From Anaerolineaceae bacterium (GTDB lineage: Bacteria > Chloroflexota > Anaerolineae > Anaerolineales > Anaerolineaceae), in contig PABH01000008.1 in assembly GCA_002702705.1 (NCBI GenBank), forward strand, positions 120,463 through 184,462: a stretch of DNA of 64,000 nt. The letters run 5' to 3'. The notes under the pieces are model-generated. The model was not told the DNA's origin. It was given only the letters and a program-made list of their open reading frames with translations, and did no database searches. The stretch's first letter is position 1; every line of letters starts with the position of its first letter. Of this stretch, positions 25,203 through 34,108 are shown one piece after another. The translations under genes and the position numbers were made by a program.

Positions 25203-26494
25203 ATGCTGATCCCTGCTCTTTTTCGTAAGGAGTTAATTGCCAAATTACATTCTTTCAGCAATACTTCTTCGTCAATCGTTGTCAATTTCCCATTTTGTAA
25301 AACAATTTTCCCTTCCACCATCACCGTATCCACATCGTCTCCACGTGAACATAATGTTAAGGCAGAATCAAGGTCATGCACTGGGGCACTGTGCAAATTA
25401 TTCATCTTTACCAAAATCAAATCCGCTTTCGCACCAATCGACAAGGTTTGATGATTGACTGCCATATCTAATACATGCTGGTTGGAAAGATTATTCGCAT
25501 CCAGAAAAGTTGCTCTTGCCAAACATAACGCCATTTTCATATTCTCAAAACAATCCTGCGTGTCATTACTAGCAGGGCCATCGGTACCTAATCGAAGATT
25601 TACGTCTTGGTTAAGCATTTTTCGAACCGGGGCTACTCCTGAACCTAAAACCGCATTACTCACCGGACAATGCACAACGGTCGCTTTTTTCTTTGCCAAA
25701 AGCTCAATTTCCGAATCATCGACCCAAACAGCATGCACAACCTGGGTGTGGTCATCTAAAACACCAATCTGATCTAACCAATGCACAGGGCGCATCCCGG
25801 TTTCTTCCACTGTCATCTGCACTTCTTCAGCAGTTTCCGAAACATGGATATGTGTAAAACTGTTGTGATTTAATGACAATTGGTGTGTTTTTTGAAGTAA
25901 TTCTGCAGAACAACGCCATGGGGTTAACGGCCCTGAAGCAAACTTGGTTAACGCATCCGAATGGAAAACTGTATACCACTCTTCCAGTTCTTCCATAATT
26001 TGCTGATCGGTCTCGTTAATTTTTCCCTTGTTTGCCCATGCCCGTGCAATGGTTGTCCGAATGCCAATTTTTTCTGCAGCTTCCTTTACTGCAAGTGTAT
26101 GTTGGCGCGAACGAGTGATCTTATGGTGATTGACTACTTCCGTCACCCCACAACGCACATTTTCAGCCAAACCCAATAGTGCGGCCAACTGCATTTCTTG
26201 CACAGATATTTCTGCCTGAAGCGGCCAGATTAATTCTTTTAACCATTGCAGTAATGGCCGTCCACCAGCCAGACCACGCATAAATGTCTGGCTGAAATGT
26301 GTATGTCCATTAACCAAACCTGGCAAAAGTGCCATTCCCTTTGCATCGATCACTTGATCAAAAGACGATATTAGTTTTTCATCAGGGGTTTGTGACGAAA
26401 TAGCTAAAATGAAACCGTCCTCAATCTGGATACATCCATTATTGATCCATTGGTTTGGTTGTTTGATCTGTGCGTTATAAATAATTGTCTTCAT
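25199..26494 (-). CDS. TrzN/MtaD-like amidohydrolase (aminohydrolase/deaminase)
   Basis: A 431-residue metal-dependent deaminase-type hydrolase. Motifs in order are NGHTHFSQTFMRGLAGG near residue 62, HIHVSETAEEV near residue 213, VVHAVWVDDSE, the substrate segment VVHCPVSNAVLGSG, and LRLGTDGPASND near residue 312. This is the pattern of S-adenosylhomocysteine/5-methylthioadenosine deaminases, 8-oxoguanine deaminase and triazine hydrolases, which act on ring amino groups. It lies just downstream of the xanthine-dehydrogenase-type enzyme, so deamination of an aminopurine-like ring is a reasonable inference. Confidence 0.87.
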   Translation of the reverse strand: MKTIIYNAQIKQPNQWINNGCIQIEDGFILAISSQTPDEKLISSFDQVIDAKGMALLPGLVNGHTHFSQTFMRGLAGGRPLLQWLKELIWPLQAEISVQEMQLAALLGLAENVRCGVTEVVNHHKITRSRQHTLAVKEAAEKIGIRTTIARAWANKGKINETDQQIMEELEEWYTVFHSDALTKFASGPLTPWRCSAELLQKTHQLSLNHNSFTHIHVSETAEEVQMTVEETGMRPVHWLDQIGVLDDHTQVVHAVWVDDSEIELLAKKKATVVHCPVSNAVLGSGVAPVRKMLNQDVNLRLGTDGPASNDTQDCFENMKMALCLARATFLDANNLSNQHVLDMAVNHQTLSIGAKADLILVKMNNLHSAPVHDLDSALTLCSRGDDVDTVMVEGKIVLQNGKLTTIDEEVLLKECNLAINSLRKRAGISI

Positions 26495-26515
26495 ACAAAC
26501 TTTCTGTATTGCGGT

Positions 26516-28846
26516 TTATTTCAAACCCAATCCCTTTCGAATGCGGGATGGACTTGCTTTTCTGACCGGTTCAATACCGGTTGCTAAACGTTCCACAGTT
26601 AAGGGGATCACGTTATGACGCTGATGGGTAGCCTGATACAAAGCGTTGGCTATAGCAGGTGCAATCGCAATCATGGTTGGTTCAGCCATATTTTTTGCAC
26701 CATAAGGGCCTGTTTCAAACGAAACCTGCACAAATTTAATATCCATCTCGGGCATATCCAAAGCGGTAGGAATCAAATATTGTCTGAAATTGATATTAGC
26801 TGGGAAACCTTGATCGTATTTCATTTCTTCCATCATGGCATACCCCAAACCCTGTCCAATTCCACCATACATTTGCCCGTCTGCACCTTGTTTAAAGATA
26901 ACGGTACCACTATCATGAGCAGCCCAAATACCAATCACTTTGGTCTCCCCTGTGATCAAATCTGTTTCTACCTCTGCAATTTGCGCCCCAAAGGTATAAC
27001 AAATATAGGGAGTCCCCTCGCCTTTTTCGAAATCCCATTCAAACTTGGGCATTTCCCATTTGCCTTCTACGTATAGGGTCAGGTTCATTTCCCTGGCATG
27101 TTCAACAATTTTTTCAAATGGAACCGGTTCTTCATCCGGGCCTATGAACAATTCGCCATCACGAACGATTTGAGCAGGTTCGCAATTAAGTAAATCCGCG
27201 GCAGCAAAATTAAGCACCTGCAATAATTTTTGTGAAGTTACCTTGGTTGCATTTCCACCTAACATGGTGCTGCGGGATGCTACGGTCGGGCCGGATTCAA
27301 CCGAAGTAGTCGTATCTGTACAACCGACTTTAAATCGATCGTAATTTAACCCAAGGGTTTCAGCAGCTACTAAAGCAAAAACGGTGCGGCTGCCCTGACC
27401 ATAGTCGGTTAAACCGCTGGTCACCAGGATGGTGTTATCTGCTTCAATTCGCAATGTGGTGGTGGCATAATCTGCTCCCTCACCACCTAAACTCGAACCA
27501 TGCATATAACAAGCAATACCAATGCCACGTCGTATATCACCACTCTGGTTATTATATTTTGCCCGTTTCTCATCCCAACCGGATCGTTCCCGAACCCATT
27601 CGATACATTCTGCTAATCCAACTTCCTGCTGCAGCAAGTTGCCGGTCATTAGTTTTTCGCCGTTATTACGGACAATGTTCTTTAATCGGAAATCTATTGG
27701 ATCTTCACCTAATTGATTAGCAAAATCATCAATCGCTTGTTCGATCGCTGCTGCTGCTTCTGTATTCCCAAAACCCCGAAAAGCTCCGGAATAACTGTTG
27801 TTGGTATAAACGGATTTCGCATCAACGTGCACTGCCTGGTATCGGTAACAACCCGCAGCGTGCATCGTTGCACGCCAGGAAGCCAATGGAGTCATCGAAG
27901 CATATGCACCACTGTCAGCCAAAAGATCCACTTTGGCAGCCTGCAAATAACCATTTTCATCAGCGCCTAAACGAATGGTGATATCCATCGCTTCACGCTT
28001 GTAGGATGCAATCAGTGATTCTTTACGGGATAACAGAATCCGGACAGGTTTTTTGGTTTTAAGTGCCAAGGCACCAACCATGGCGGTATGTTGGTAATTG
28101 ATATCATCTTTACCGCCAAACGAACCACCTACTGCTGGCTGAATAATGCGAACTTTTTCTTGGGGTAACCCCAAAACCATCATCACATTATCTCGCGTAA
28201 TAAACGGGCTTTGATCATTACTGTAAATTGTTAAACTACCATCCGGACCAGGAATGGCTAAAGTGCCTTCCGTTTCAATATAAGCATGTTCCTGATGTGA
28301 AAAATGATAGGTTTTTTCAAATTTATTAACACAAGCAGCTATGATAGGATCAGGATTTCCATTCCGAACCAGGTGCGTGTTAACAAGGTTGCCTTGTCCC
28401 AATGGGGCTTCCAGCGGAACAAGAGGTGCATCCGCATCCAAGGCATGCTGCATGTCGGAAACAACTGGCAGTTTTTCCAGTTCAAACTGGATTGCCTGCA
28501 TCCCTTCCAAAGCTGCCGCTTCGGTTTCTGCTGCTACCGCGGCAATTGGGTCCCCAACATGACGAACTTTTTTCCATGCTAAAACATAGGCATCCTTTAC
28601 TGGCCAACCAAAGTTTCCATGATCAACAAAATCTTCTGCTGTGATTACCGCAACCACCCCTGGTACTTTTAAAGCTGGTGAAACATCCAGATGAAGAATA
28701 TTTGCATGAGGCAGCGGACTACGTAAAATGGCTGTATACAACATTCCTGCCAGTTTGATATCGCCAACAAATTTCGCGGTGCCTAATACTTTATCCAGCC
28801 CATCCACGCGCTGTGCAGGTTTATCTAAATAAGTAAATTCGCTCAT
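26516..28846 (-). CDS. xanthine-dehydrogenase-type molybdenum hydroxylase, large subunit
   Basis: A 776-residue molybdopterin-cytosine-dinucleotide subunit. It shows QRVDGLDKVLGTAKFVGD at the N-terminus, HQEHAYIETEG near residue 181, GGSFGGKDD near residue 233 (pterin binding) and the active-site Glu in GAKNMAEPTM near residue 727, where most homologues have GVGEP. It hydroxylates a ring carbon of a purine or other N-heterocycle, or an aldehyde, using water. It overlaps the FeS subunit stop by one base (TAATG). The gene order FAD, FeS, Mo and the neighbours SsnA and hydantoinase favour a heterocycle over CO or an aldehyde. Confidence 0.92.
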   Translation of the reverse strand: MSEFTYLDKPAQRVDGLDKVLGTAKFVGDIKLAGMLYTAILRSPLPHANILHLDVSPALKVPGVVAVITAEDFVDHGNFGWPVKDAYVLAWKKVRHVGDPIAAVAAETEAAALEGMQAIQFELEKLPVVSDMQHALDADAPLVPLEAPLGQGNLVNTHLVRNGNPDPIIAACVNKFEKTYHFSHQEHAYIETEGTLAIPGPDGSLTIYSNDQSPFITRDNVMMVLGLPQEKVRIIQPAVGGSFGGKDDINYQHTAMVGALALKTKKPVRILLSRKESLIASYKREAMDITIRLGADENGYLQAAKVDLLADSGAYASMTPLASWRATMHAAGCYRYQAVHVDAKSVYTNNSYSGAFRGFGNTEAAAAIEQAIDDFANQLGEDPIDFRLKNIVRNNGEKLMTGNLLQQEVGLAECIEWVRERSGWDEKRAKYNNQSGDIRRGIGIACYMHGSSLGGEGADYATTTLRIEADNTILVTSGLTDYGQGSRTVFALVAAETLGLNYDRFKVGCTDTTTSVESGPTVASRSTMLGGNATKVTSQKLLQVLNFAAADLLNCEPAQIVRDGELFIGPDEEPVPFEKIVEHAREMNLTLYVEGKWEMPKFEWDFEKGEGTPYICYTFGAQIAEVETDLITGETKVIGIWAAHDSGTVIFKQGADGQMYGGIGQGLGYAMMEEMKYDQGFPANINFRQYLIPTALDMPEMDIKFVQVSFETGPYGAKNMAEPTMIAIAPAIANALYQATHQRHNVIPLTVERLATGIEPVRKASPSRIRKGLGLK

Positions 28847-29328
28847 TATTTTTCCTCCACGGCTGTTCTGCGCTGTTGTGCGGTATCTTCAATCGCATCC
28901 ACAATTTGTTGATAACCGGTACAACGGCATAAATTACCAGCGATTCCTTCTCTGATTTGTGTTCGGGTTGGGGTTAAGGTTTCTTTTAATATTGCCTCTC
29001 CAGCTAAAACCATACCGGGAGTACAAAAACCACACTGCACCGAGCCATGATCCAAAAATGCCTGTTGTAAATCATTCGGTTCGCCTTGCGGTGAGCTGAC
29101 CCCTTCAATCGTGACAACGCGACAGCCTTCCACCTGAACAGCTAACATCAAACAAGACTTTCTCAATTCGTCGTTAATTAACACGGAACAAGTACCACAT
29201 TCACCAACATCACACCCTTGTTTTGCTCCAAAAAGACCGAGCTTATCTCGCAGCAGGCTTAATAAGGTTTGTTCAGGGGAAATCTCCAGCTCCACATCAC
29301 TGCCATTTAAATTAAAATTAATTTTCAT
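28846..29328 (-). CDS. xanthine-dehydrogenase-type enzyme, [2Fe-2S] subunit
   Basis: A 160-residue subunit with both cluster motifs. The ferredoxin-like site is CDVGECGTC with a downstream Cys in RKSCLM, and the helical site is CGFCTPG plus CRCTGY. It carries electrons from the molybdenum centre to FAD. I start it at MKINFNLNG (29328), one base after the FAD subunit stop, not at 29349 inside that gene. Confidence 0.94.
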   Translation of the reverse strand: MKINFNLNGSDVELEISPEQTLLSLLRDKLGLFGAKQGCDVGECGTCSVLINDELRKSCLMLAVQVEGCRVVTIEGVSSPQGEPNDLQQAFLDHGSVQCGFCTPGMVLAGEAILKETLTPTRTQIREGIAGNLCRCTGYQQIVDAIEDTAQQRRTAVEEK

Positions 29329-29329
29329 G

Positions 29330-30196
29330 TTATTCCTCTCCAGAACCAATCATCTCTTGTAAGCCGCGGGTAATGAGTGCGGTCAATACCTGCCGCCTAT
29401 ATTGGGCATCTAATCCATCGCCCCAGCGCAGTTGCAGTTGCACATCAAAATCATTCATTATTGAATGGAAAGAATCATTTGCAGCTACGGCTTGGTTAAT
29501 TTTTTCCTCTATCGCTGTCCAACGCTGAACACCGAATTGGTCAACAACACTTGCCAATCGTAAATCGGATTGGACGTCATTTTGGTCTTTGACAGAACAT
29601 AACACCACACCAGCGATCAACTCTCCCGGCATTTGGCGGCGTTTTACTTCTTTTACTAGCCATCCAGTCTGTGATTGATCTGGCAATAAAATCGCAGTAA
29701 TCAAACCACTTGACTCTTTTTTAACCTGAGTTAACCATTCCATAATCGGAATAAGTTTTTCCCCATCGGTGTTTTGAACCTGAATTACCGCTTCTAAAAC
29801 CGCTAAAGCAGGAAATAAATTGCCTGTATTTCTTTTTACCGTTAATAAACCACCCAAAGTAAAGGCATTTAACCGTGCGGGGTCGCTGCTCGTTTTAATC
29901 ACGGAAACCAAACCGGGGAACTTCGATTTAAGTTCTGAATTTTTCGCCACATGGCTCAAACTTAAACCTGCCCCAATTTGGTAAAAGGTCTTTCCATTTA
30001 TTTGTACCGGTTGAATACTTTTCAGTTCTTCTACACCGGAAATATCAATTAAACGGTCACATGTTAAATTGCCATTTCGAATTTGCAATGTAATACTAAC
30101 ACCGCCGCTTAATAACTTACTCGTCACATCTGTTTCAGCCAAAAGGTTGAGGGTCTCTTGCACAGATTTTACGCGAAGAACGGATAAATTACTCAT
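29330..30196 (-). CDS. xanthine-dehydrogenase-type enzyme, FAD subunit
   Basis: A 288-residue FAD-binding subunit of the CoxM/XdhB type. Family features include LLSGGVSITLQIRNG near residue 30, IGAGLSLSHVAKN near residue 87 and the segment ARLNAFTLGGLL. In the last, the usual IRN-ATLGGN pattern is degraded (TLGGLLTVKRNTGNLFPALAVLEA), so flavin binding may differ from the norm. I take the start at MSNLSVL (30196), one base after the preceding SDR stop. It transfers electrons to NAD or another carrier. Confidence 0.88.
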   Translation of the reverse strand: MSNLSVLRVKSVQETLNLLAETDVTSKLLSGGVSITLQIRNGNLTCDRLIDISGVEELKSIQPVQINGKTFYQIGAGLSLSHVAKNSELKSKFPGLVSVIKTSSDPARLNAFTLGGLLTVKRNTGNLFPALAVLEAVIQVQNTDGEKLIPIMEWLTQVKKESSGLITAILLPDQSQTGWLVKEVKRRQMPGELIAGVVLCSVKDQNDVQSDLRLASVVDQFGVQRWTAIEEKINQAVAANDSFHSIMNDFDVQLQLRWGDGLDAQYRRQVLTALITRGLQEMIGSGEE

Positions 30197-30197
30197 A

Positions 30198-30929
30198 TTA
30201 AACCAGACTCCTTCCACCATCTATGTGATACACTGATCCGGTTACAAACTCATTTGTAATCAAGAATTCAGCCAATTGAGCAACGTCGGTTGGTGCACCT
30301 ACTCTTTTTAATACGGATTTTTCCACCGCCCAGGCTACTTTGGCCGGCGGGGGATCGGGGGGTAATAACACGGTACCAGGCGCAATTGCATTCACCCGAA
30401 CCTTGGGGGCTAATTCATAAGCCAGGGATTTTGTCAACGCTACCAATCCCGCTTTACTGGCTGCATGATGGGCATAACCCGGCCATACCTGAAAAGCGGA
30501 TAAGTCGGTAATATTGATGATAACCCCATAACCTTGTTGCAGCATCAAAGGGGCAACCGCCTGTGAACATAAAAATGGCCCTTTTAAATTCACATCGATA
30601 GAAAGATCCCATTCCGATTCACTGATCTCCAAAAATGGTGTTTTTAACCAGACTGAGGCGTTATTAATCAACACGTCAATCTTTCCAAATGTTTCAAAGG
30701 TTTTGTTAACCAGGTTTTCCACCTGGTCTTTATCGCGAACCTCAACCTGGGTGGCTAAACACTGCACACCACAAGCTTCAATGGCTTGTTTTGTTTCTAA
30801 CCAGGGCTCATCTTCCATATAATAACTGAAAGAAACATGCATTCCTTTGTTAGCAAAGTACAAAGCCACTTCGCGGCCAACCCTTGTAGCTGCTCCGGTG
30901 ATCAGAAGAACTGAATCTTTTAATTCCAT
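30198..30929 (-). CDS. short-chain dehydrogenase/reductase, pteridine-reductase-like (copy 2)
   Basis: A 243-residue Rossmann oxidoreductase with NAD(P) motif LITGAATRVGRE, NNASVW and the C-terminal TGSVYHIDGG. The start at 30929 has GAGAGG upstream. The canonical YxxxK Tyr is His (AHHAASK); a Tyr sits three residues earlier. The TGxxxRVG motif and this active site recall the pteridine-reductase/FolM-like branch. It is paralogous to the SDR just upstream, and the two may form a heteromer or act in series. Substrate unknown. Confidence 0.8.
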   Translation of the reverse strand: MELKDSVLLITGAATRVGREVALYFANKGMHVSFSYYMEDEPWLETKQAIEACGVQCLATQVEVRDKDQVENLVNKTFETFGKIDVLINNASVWLKTPFLEISESEWDLSIDVNLKGPFLCSQAVAPLMLQQGYGVIINITDLSAFQVWPGYAHHAASKAGLVALTKSLAYELAPKVRVNAIAPGTVLLPPDPPPAKVAWAVEKSVLKRVGAPTDVAQLAEFLITNEFVTGSVYHIDGGRSLV

Positions 30930-30953
30930 ATTACCTCTCAAATAAACAAATTC

Positions 30954-31688
30954 TTAAATAACTGTCGCACCGCCATCAACCACAATGACCTGGCCGGTGA
31001 CAAAATCCGACTTAACCAAAAACTCTATTGCTTTGCATACATCATCAGGAGAACCTAATTTTCTGAGCGGAATCGAATCTTTACTGCTTTCCCAACGTTC
31101 GTTTTCCCAATCCGGTGGTTTTAAAACCGCGCCCGGCATGACTGCGTTCACTCGAATTTTCGGTGCTAATGCAATAGCACCGGATTGGGTTATATTCCAC
31201 AGCGCCGCTTTTGATGCGCCGTGATGGATCCAACTTAAAGCAGGTTTTTCTACGGATTCATCAACGATATTTATAATCAAGCCGGAACCCTGGTCTAACA
31301 TCATCTTTCCTGCCATCTGCATAAAAAAGAAAGGCCCGCGTGCATTAATATTCATTACGGTGTCCCAACTTTCCGGTGTCACAGCAAAAAAATCAGCTGT
31401 TAAAAAGATGGAAGCACTGTTCACCAAAACATCCAGGCGGCCTAATTGAGATTTGATGGTTTCCATTGTTTTTTCAATTTGGGAAATATCACTCTGATTA
31501 CATTGAATAGCCAACACCTTACAACCCAGTTTTTGAATCTCTTCCTGCGTTTTTAGGGCGGCTTCTGCTGAGGAATTATAAGTAAACACAATTGTTTCTG
31601 CGCCCATCTCGGCAAGTTTTAAAACAATTGCTTTTCCAACTCGATGCGCTCCACCTGTTACCAGTACGACTTTTCCCTGTAAATCCAT
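30954..31688 (-). CDS. short-chain dehydrogenase/reductase, pteridine-reductase-like (copy 1)
   Basis: A 244-residue SDR with LVTGGAHRVGKAI, NSASIF and VTGQVIVVDGG. The YxxxK catalytic Tyr is replaced by His (HHGASK), and no Tyr is nearby (Trp lies at the upstream position), so activity as a classical SDR is doubtful. Three ATG codons follow AAGGAG in tandem; the third (31688) has the best spacing. It follows E2 by 18 bp. Confidence 0.8.
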   Translation of the reverse strand: MDLQGKVVLVTGGAHRVGKAIVLKLAEMGAETIVFTYNSSAEAALKTQEEIQKLGCKVLAIQCNQSDISQIEKTMETIKSQLGRLDVLVNSASIFLTADFFAVTPESWDTVMNINARGPFFFMQMAGKMMLDQGSGLIINIVDESVEKPALSWIHHGASKAALWNITQSGAIALAPKIRVNAVMPGAVLKPPDWENERWESSKDSIPLRKLGSPDDVCKAIEFLVKSDFVTGQVIVVDGGATVI

Positions 31689-31706
31689 CATCATCTCCTT
31701 CAGGTT

Positions 31707-33050
31707 TTACTCTTTCCATAACGGCCATAAAAATGGCTGTTCAATATATTGTTTTATACGCTGCAAGAAACGAGCGGCAGGTGCACCATCAACCAATCGA
31801 TGATCAAATGAAAGGCTCAGTGCCATCATGGACCGTAAGACGATTTGTCCATTCAAACCAACCGGTTTTTCATGGATTCTGCCCACCCCTAAAATTCCAC
31901 ATTCGGGTGGATTAATCAATGGAGAAAAGGCATCAATTTCATAAACACCTAAATTGGTGATGGTAAATGTGCCGCATTTAAGGTCATCCAATTTGTTTTT
32001 ACCGGATAAAGTGCGTTCTACCAGGGAATTAAGTTCGTTTTGAATGGTTTCAAAGTTTTTCGAAGCTACATCTTTTAACACTGGTACCATTAACCCACTT
32101 TCCGTATCCACAGCCAATCCCATATTCACCTGTTCGTGTTGTACGAGACCCTCTGGCATCAGACTGACATTCATAAAAGGAAACTCTTCCAATGCTTTGG
32201 CGGTTAATTTAATCAATAAGGTATTAAACGATAATTTAACACCTTTTTTCTTTAATTCTTGATTAATTTGTTCTCTAGCTGTGACAAACAAAGTAGCATC
32301 CGCTTCAGTGGTTAAGGTTACCTGTGGACGTTCCATCCAACTCTGACTTAACCGAGAAGAAATTATGGACCGTAATTCGCTGAGTGGTTTTTGATTTACC
32401 ACGGAGGTTGGGGTGGCCGTTGATTGCAAACAACGTTCTACATCACTCCGGTTCACCATACCACGAGGACCACTGCCTTGAATATTCTCGAGATTCACAC
32501 CTTCTTGAGCCGCAATGCGCCGGGCTAGAGGTGTAGCTTTGATTGTTTTTTGATTCTTTTGGAAATCTAAAACATCTTGCAGCACAATCATATCGCGCAT
32601 ACCGCTGCCAGTGAGATCATTTAGGTTGATGCCATGTTTTTTTGCTGCGCTTCTAGCACGCGGTGAGGCTTTTACACCCTGATAGTCCTGGAGCTTTGTC
32701 GTATTGTTTGTTTTTAAAACAGGTTTTGAAGGTTCATCTTCTAATTGCGTTTCCTCGTCGTCCACCTGGGAAGTATGGTGTCCAGCGGAAAGTCCTTCAC
32801 CAAAGATCAACGCAACGGGTTTTAAGATAGGAACAACCGTAAAAACAGGCACCTGGGTTTTAACGGTTCCTGAGGCGGGAGACTCAATATCCAAGGAAGC
32901 TTTTTCATTTTCAATTGCAAATAACGGCTCCCCTTTATTAACAAATTCGCCATCTTGTTTATACCATTCAACGATTTTTCCTTCTGTCATCGTCAAACCC
33001 AAACGCGGCATCACAACTTGATAGGCATTTTTCTTTTTTTCATCTGTCAT
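31707..33050 (-). CDS. 2-oxoacid/acetoin dehydrogenase complex E2, dihydrolipoamide acyltransferase
   Basis: A 447-residue E2 with one lipoyl domain (lipoyl Lys about residue 50 in ENEKASLD). Two peripheral-subunit-binding domains follow (KASPRARSAAKKHGINL near 128 and KATPLARRIAAQEGVNL near 169), then the acyltransferase domain ending with SFDHRLVDGAPAARFL near 413. It moves the acyl group from E1 to CoA. Two binding domains with a single lipoyl domain is an uncommon layout. No E3 (dihydrolipoamide dehydrogenase) is encoded in the window. It sits with E1beta and E1alpha in the long operon, so it probably serves a specific catabolic oxoacid or diketone. Confidence 0.9.
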   Translation of the reverse strand: MTDEKKKNAYQVVMPRLGLTMTEGKIVEWYKQDGEFVNKGEPLFAIENEKASLDIESPASGTVKTQVPVFTVVPILKPVALIFGEGLSAGHHTSQVDDEETQLEDEPSKPVLKTNNTTKLQDYQGVKASPRARSAAKKHGINLNDLTGSGMRDMIVLQDVLDFQKNQKTIKATPLARRIAAQEGVNLENIQGSGPRGMVNRSDVERCLQSTATPTSVVNQKPLSELRSIISSRLSQSWMERPQVTLTTEADATLFVTAREQINQELKKKGVKLSFNTLLIKLTAKALEEFPFMNVSLMPEGLVQHEQVNMGLAVDTESGLMVPVLKDVASKNFETIQNELNSLVERTLSGKNKLDDLKCGTFTITNLGVYEIDAFSPLINPPECGILGVGRIHEKPVGLNGQIVLRSMMALSLSFDHRLVDGAPAARFLQRIKQYIEQPFLWPLWKE

Positions 33051-33109
33051 AATTCTTTAACACCTTTTTCTTTTTATCCCAAATCAGAATATTATTTTGG
33101 AACATTAAG

Positions 33110-34093
33110 TTATGATCGACCGCATAATTTTAAAGCTGCTTCATATACATCATTTTCATTTGGCAAGACATGATTCTCTAATTCAGGGCTGTATGGTAAA
33201 GGCACATTTTTTGCACCTACGCGCATAATAGGTCCATCCAGATATTCAATTGCATCTTCCGCCAATACTGCTGAAATTTCAGCACCTGGACCACTTCTGC
33301 GATGCGCTTCATGAGATATAACGACCCGTCCTGTTTTAGCTACTGATTTAATCAGTGTGTCTTTATCTAATGGAACCAGGGTGCGAGGATCAATAACTTC
33401 CGCTTCGATCCCTTGTTTCGCCAGCATTTCCGCCGCCAATAATGATTTTTTAACCATGATTCCAACCCCAATCAAGGTTACGTCTTTTCCTTCCCGAACA
33501 ACAGCTGCCTGCCCAAACGGCACGGAAAAATCAGCTTCTTCAGGAACCGGACCTGTTTCCGCATATAACATTTTGTGTTCAAAAAACAACACCGGATCTT
33601 CTCCTCGTAAAGCGGTTTTTAATAAACCTTTTGCATCCGCTGGAGAAGCAGGTGTGACAATTTTTAACCCTGGGATATTCATAAACCAGGATTCCGGACT
33701 TTGGGAATGCTGTGCAGCAGCGGAACCTGGGGCACCAGAGGTAATGCGAATGGTCAATGGAACATTGGCCTTACCACCGCTCATAAAACGCGCTTTTGCA
33801 ACCTGATTTGCAATTTGGTCACCAGCACACATCAAAAAATCACCAAACATAATTTCAACAATAGGACGCATCCCCACCAAAGCAGCGCCTAATCCACTGC
33901 CAATGATATTCATCTCAGAGATGGCCGTATCCCGAATTCGTTCCGGACCAAATTCTGCCAACATATCGTGGGAAACACCCCACACCCCATTAAATACCCC
34001 TACGTCTTCTCCCATTAAAAACACATTCGGATTGGAACGCATTTCTTCCATCATCGCTTCACGAATTGCATCAGAGTATGTTAATTCTCGCAT
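33110..34093 (-). CDS. E1 beta subunit of 2-oxoacid/acetoin-type dehydrogenase
   Basis: A 327-residue transketolase-like subunit with MRELTYSDAIREAMMEEM, the conserved MGEDVGVFNGVWG, ARDTAISE-type sequence (IRDTAISEMNIIGSG) and the C-terminal HEAHRRSGPGAEISA. It pairs with E1alpha 15 bp upstream to make the TPP-dependent decarboxylase or diketone-cleaving unit. Length and motifs are normal. The acetoin/branched-chain group fits best; pyruvate is also possible. Confidence 0.92.
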   Translation of the reverse strand: MRELTYSDAIREAMMEEMRSNPNVFLMGEDVGVFNGVWGVSHDMLAEFGPERIRDTAISEMNIIGSGLGAALVGMRPIVEIMFGDFLMCAGDQIANQVAKARFMSGGKANVPLTIRITSGAPGSAAAQHSQSPESWFMNIPGLKIVTPASPADAKGLLKTALRGEDPVLFFEHKMLYAETGPVPEEADFSVPFGQAAVVREGKDVTLIGVGIMVKKSLLAAEMLAKQGIEAEVIDPRTLVPLDKDTLIKSVAKTGRVVISHEAHRRSGPGAEISAVLAEDAIEYLDGPIMRVGAKNVPLPYSPELENHVLPNENDVYEAALKLCGRS

Positions 34094-34108
34094 TGTTTTC
34101 CTACCTTC

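Noticed and set aside
26516..30196. Carbon monoxide dehydrogenase (CoxLMS)
   Set aside because: The large subunit lacks the Cox active-site loop motif and the neighbours are SsnA, hydantoinase and YgeW, so a purine-type hydroxylase fits better.
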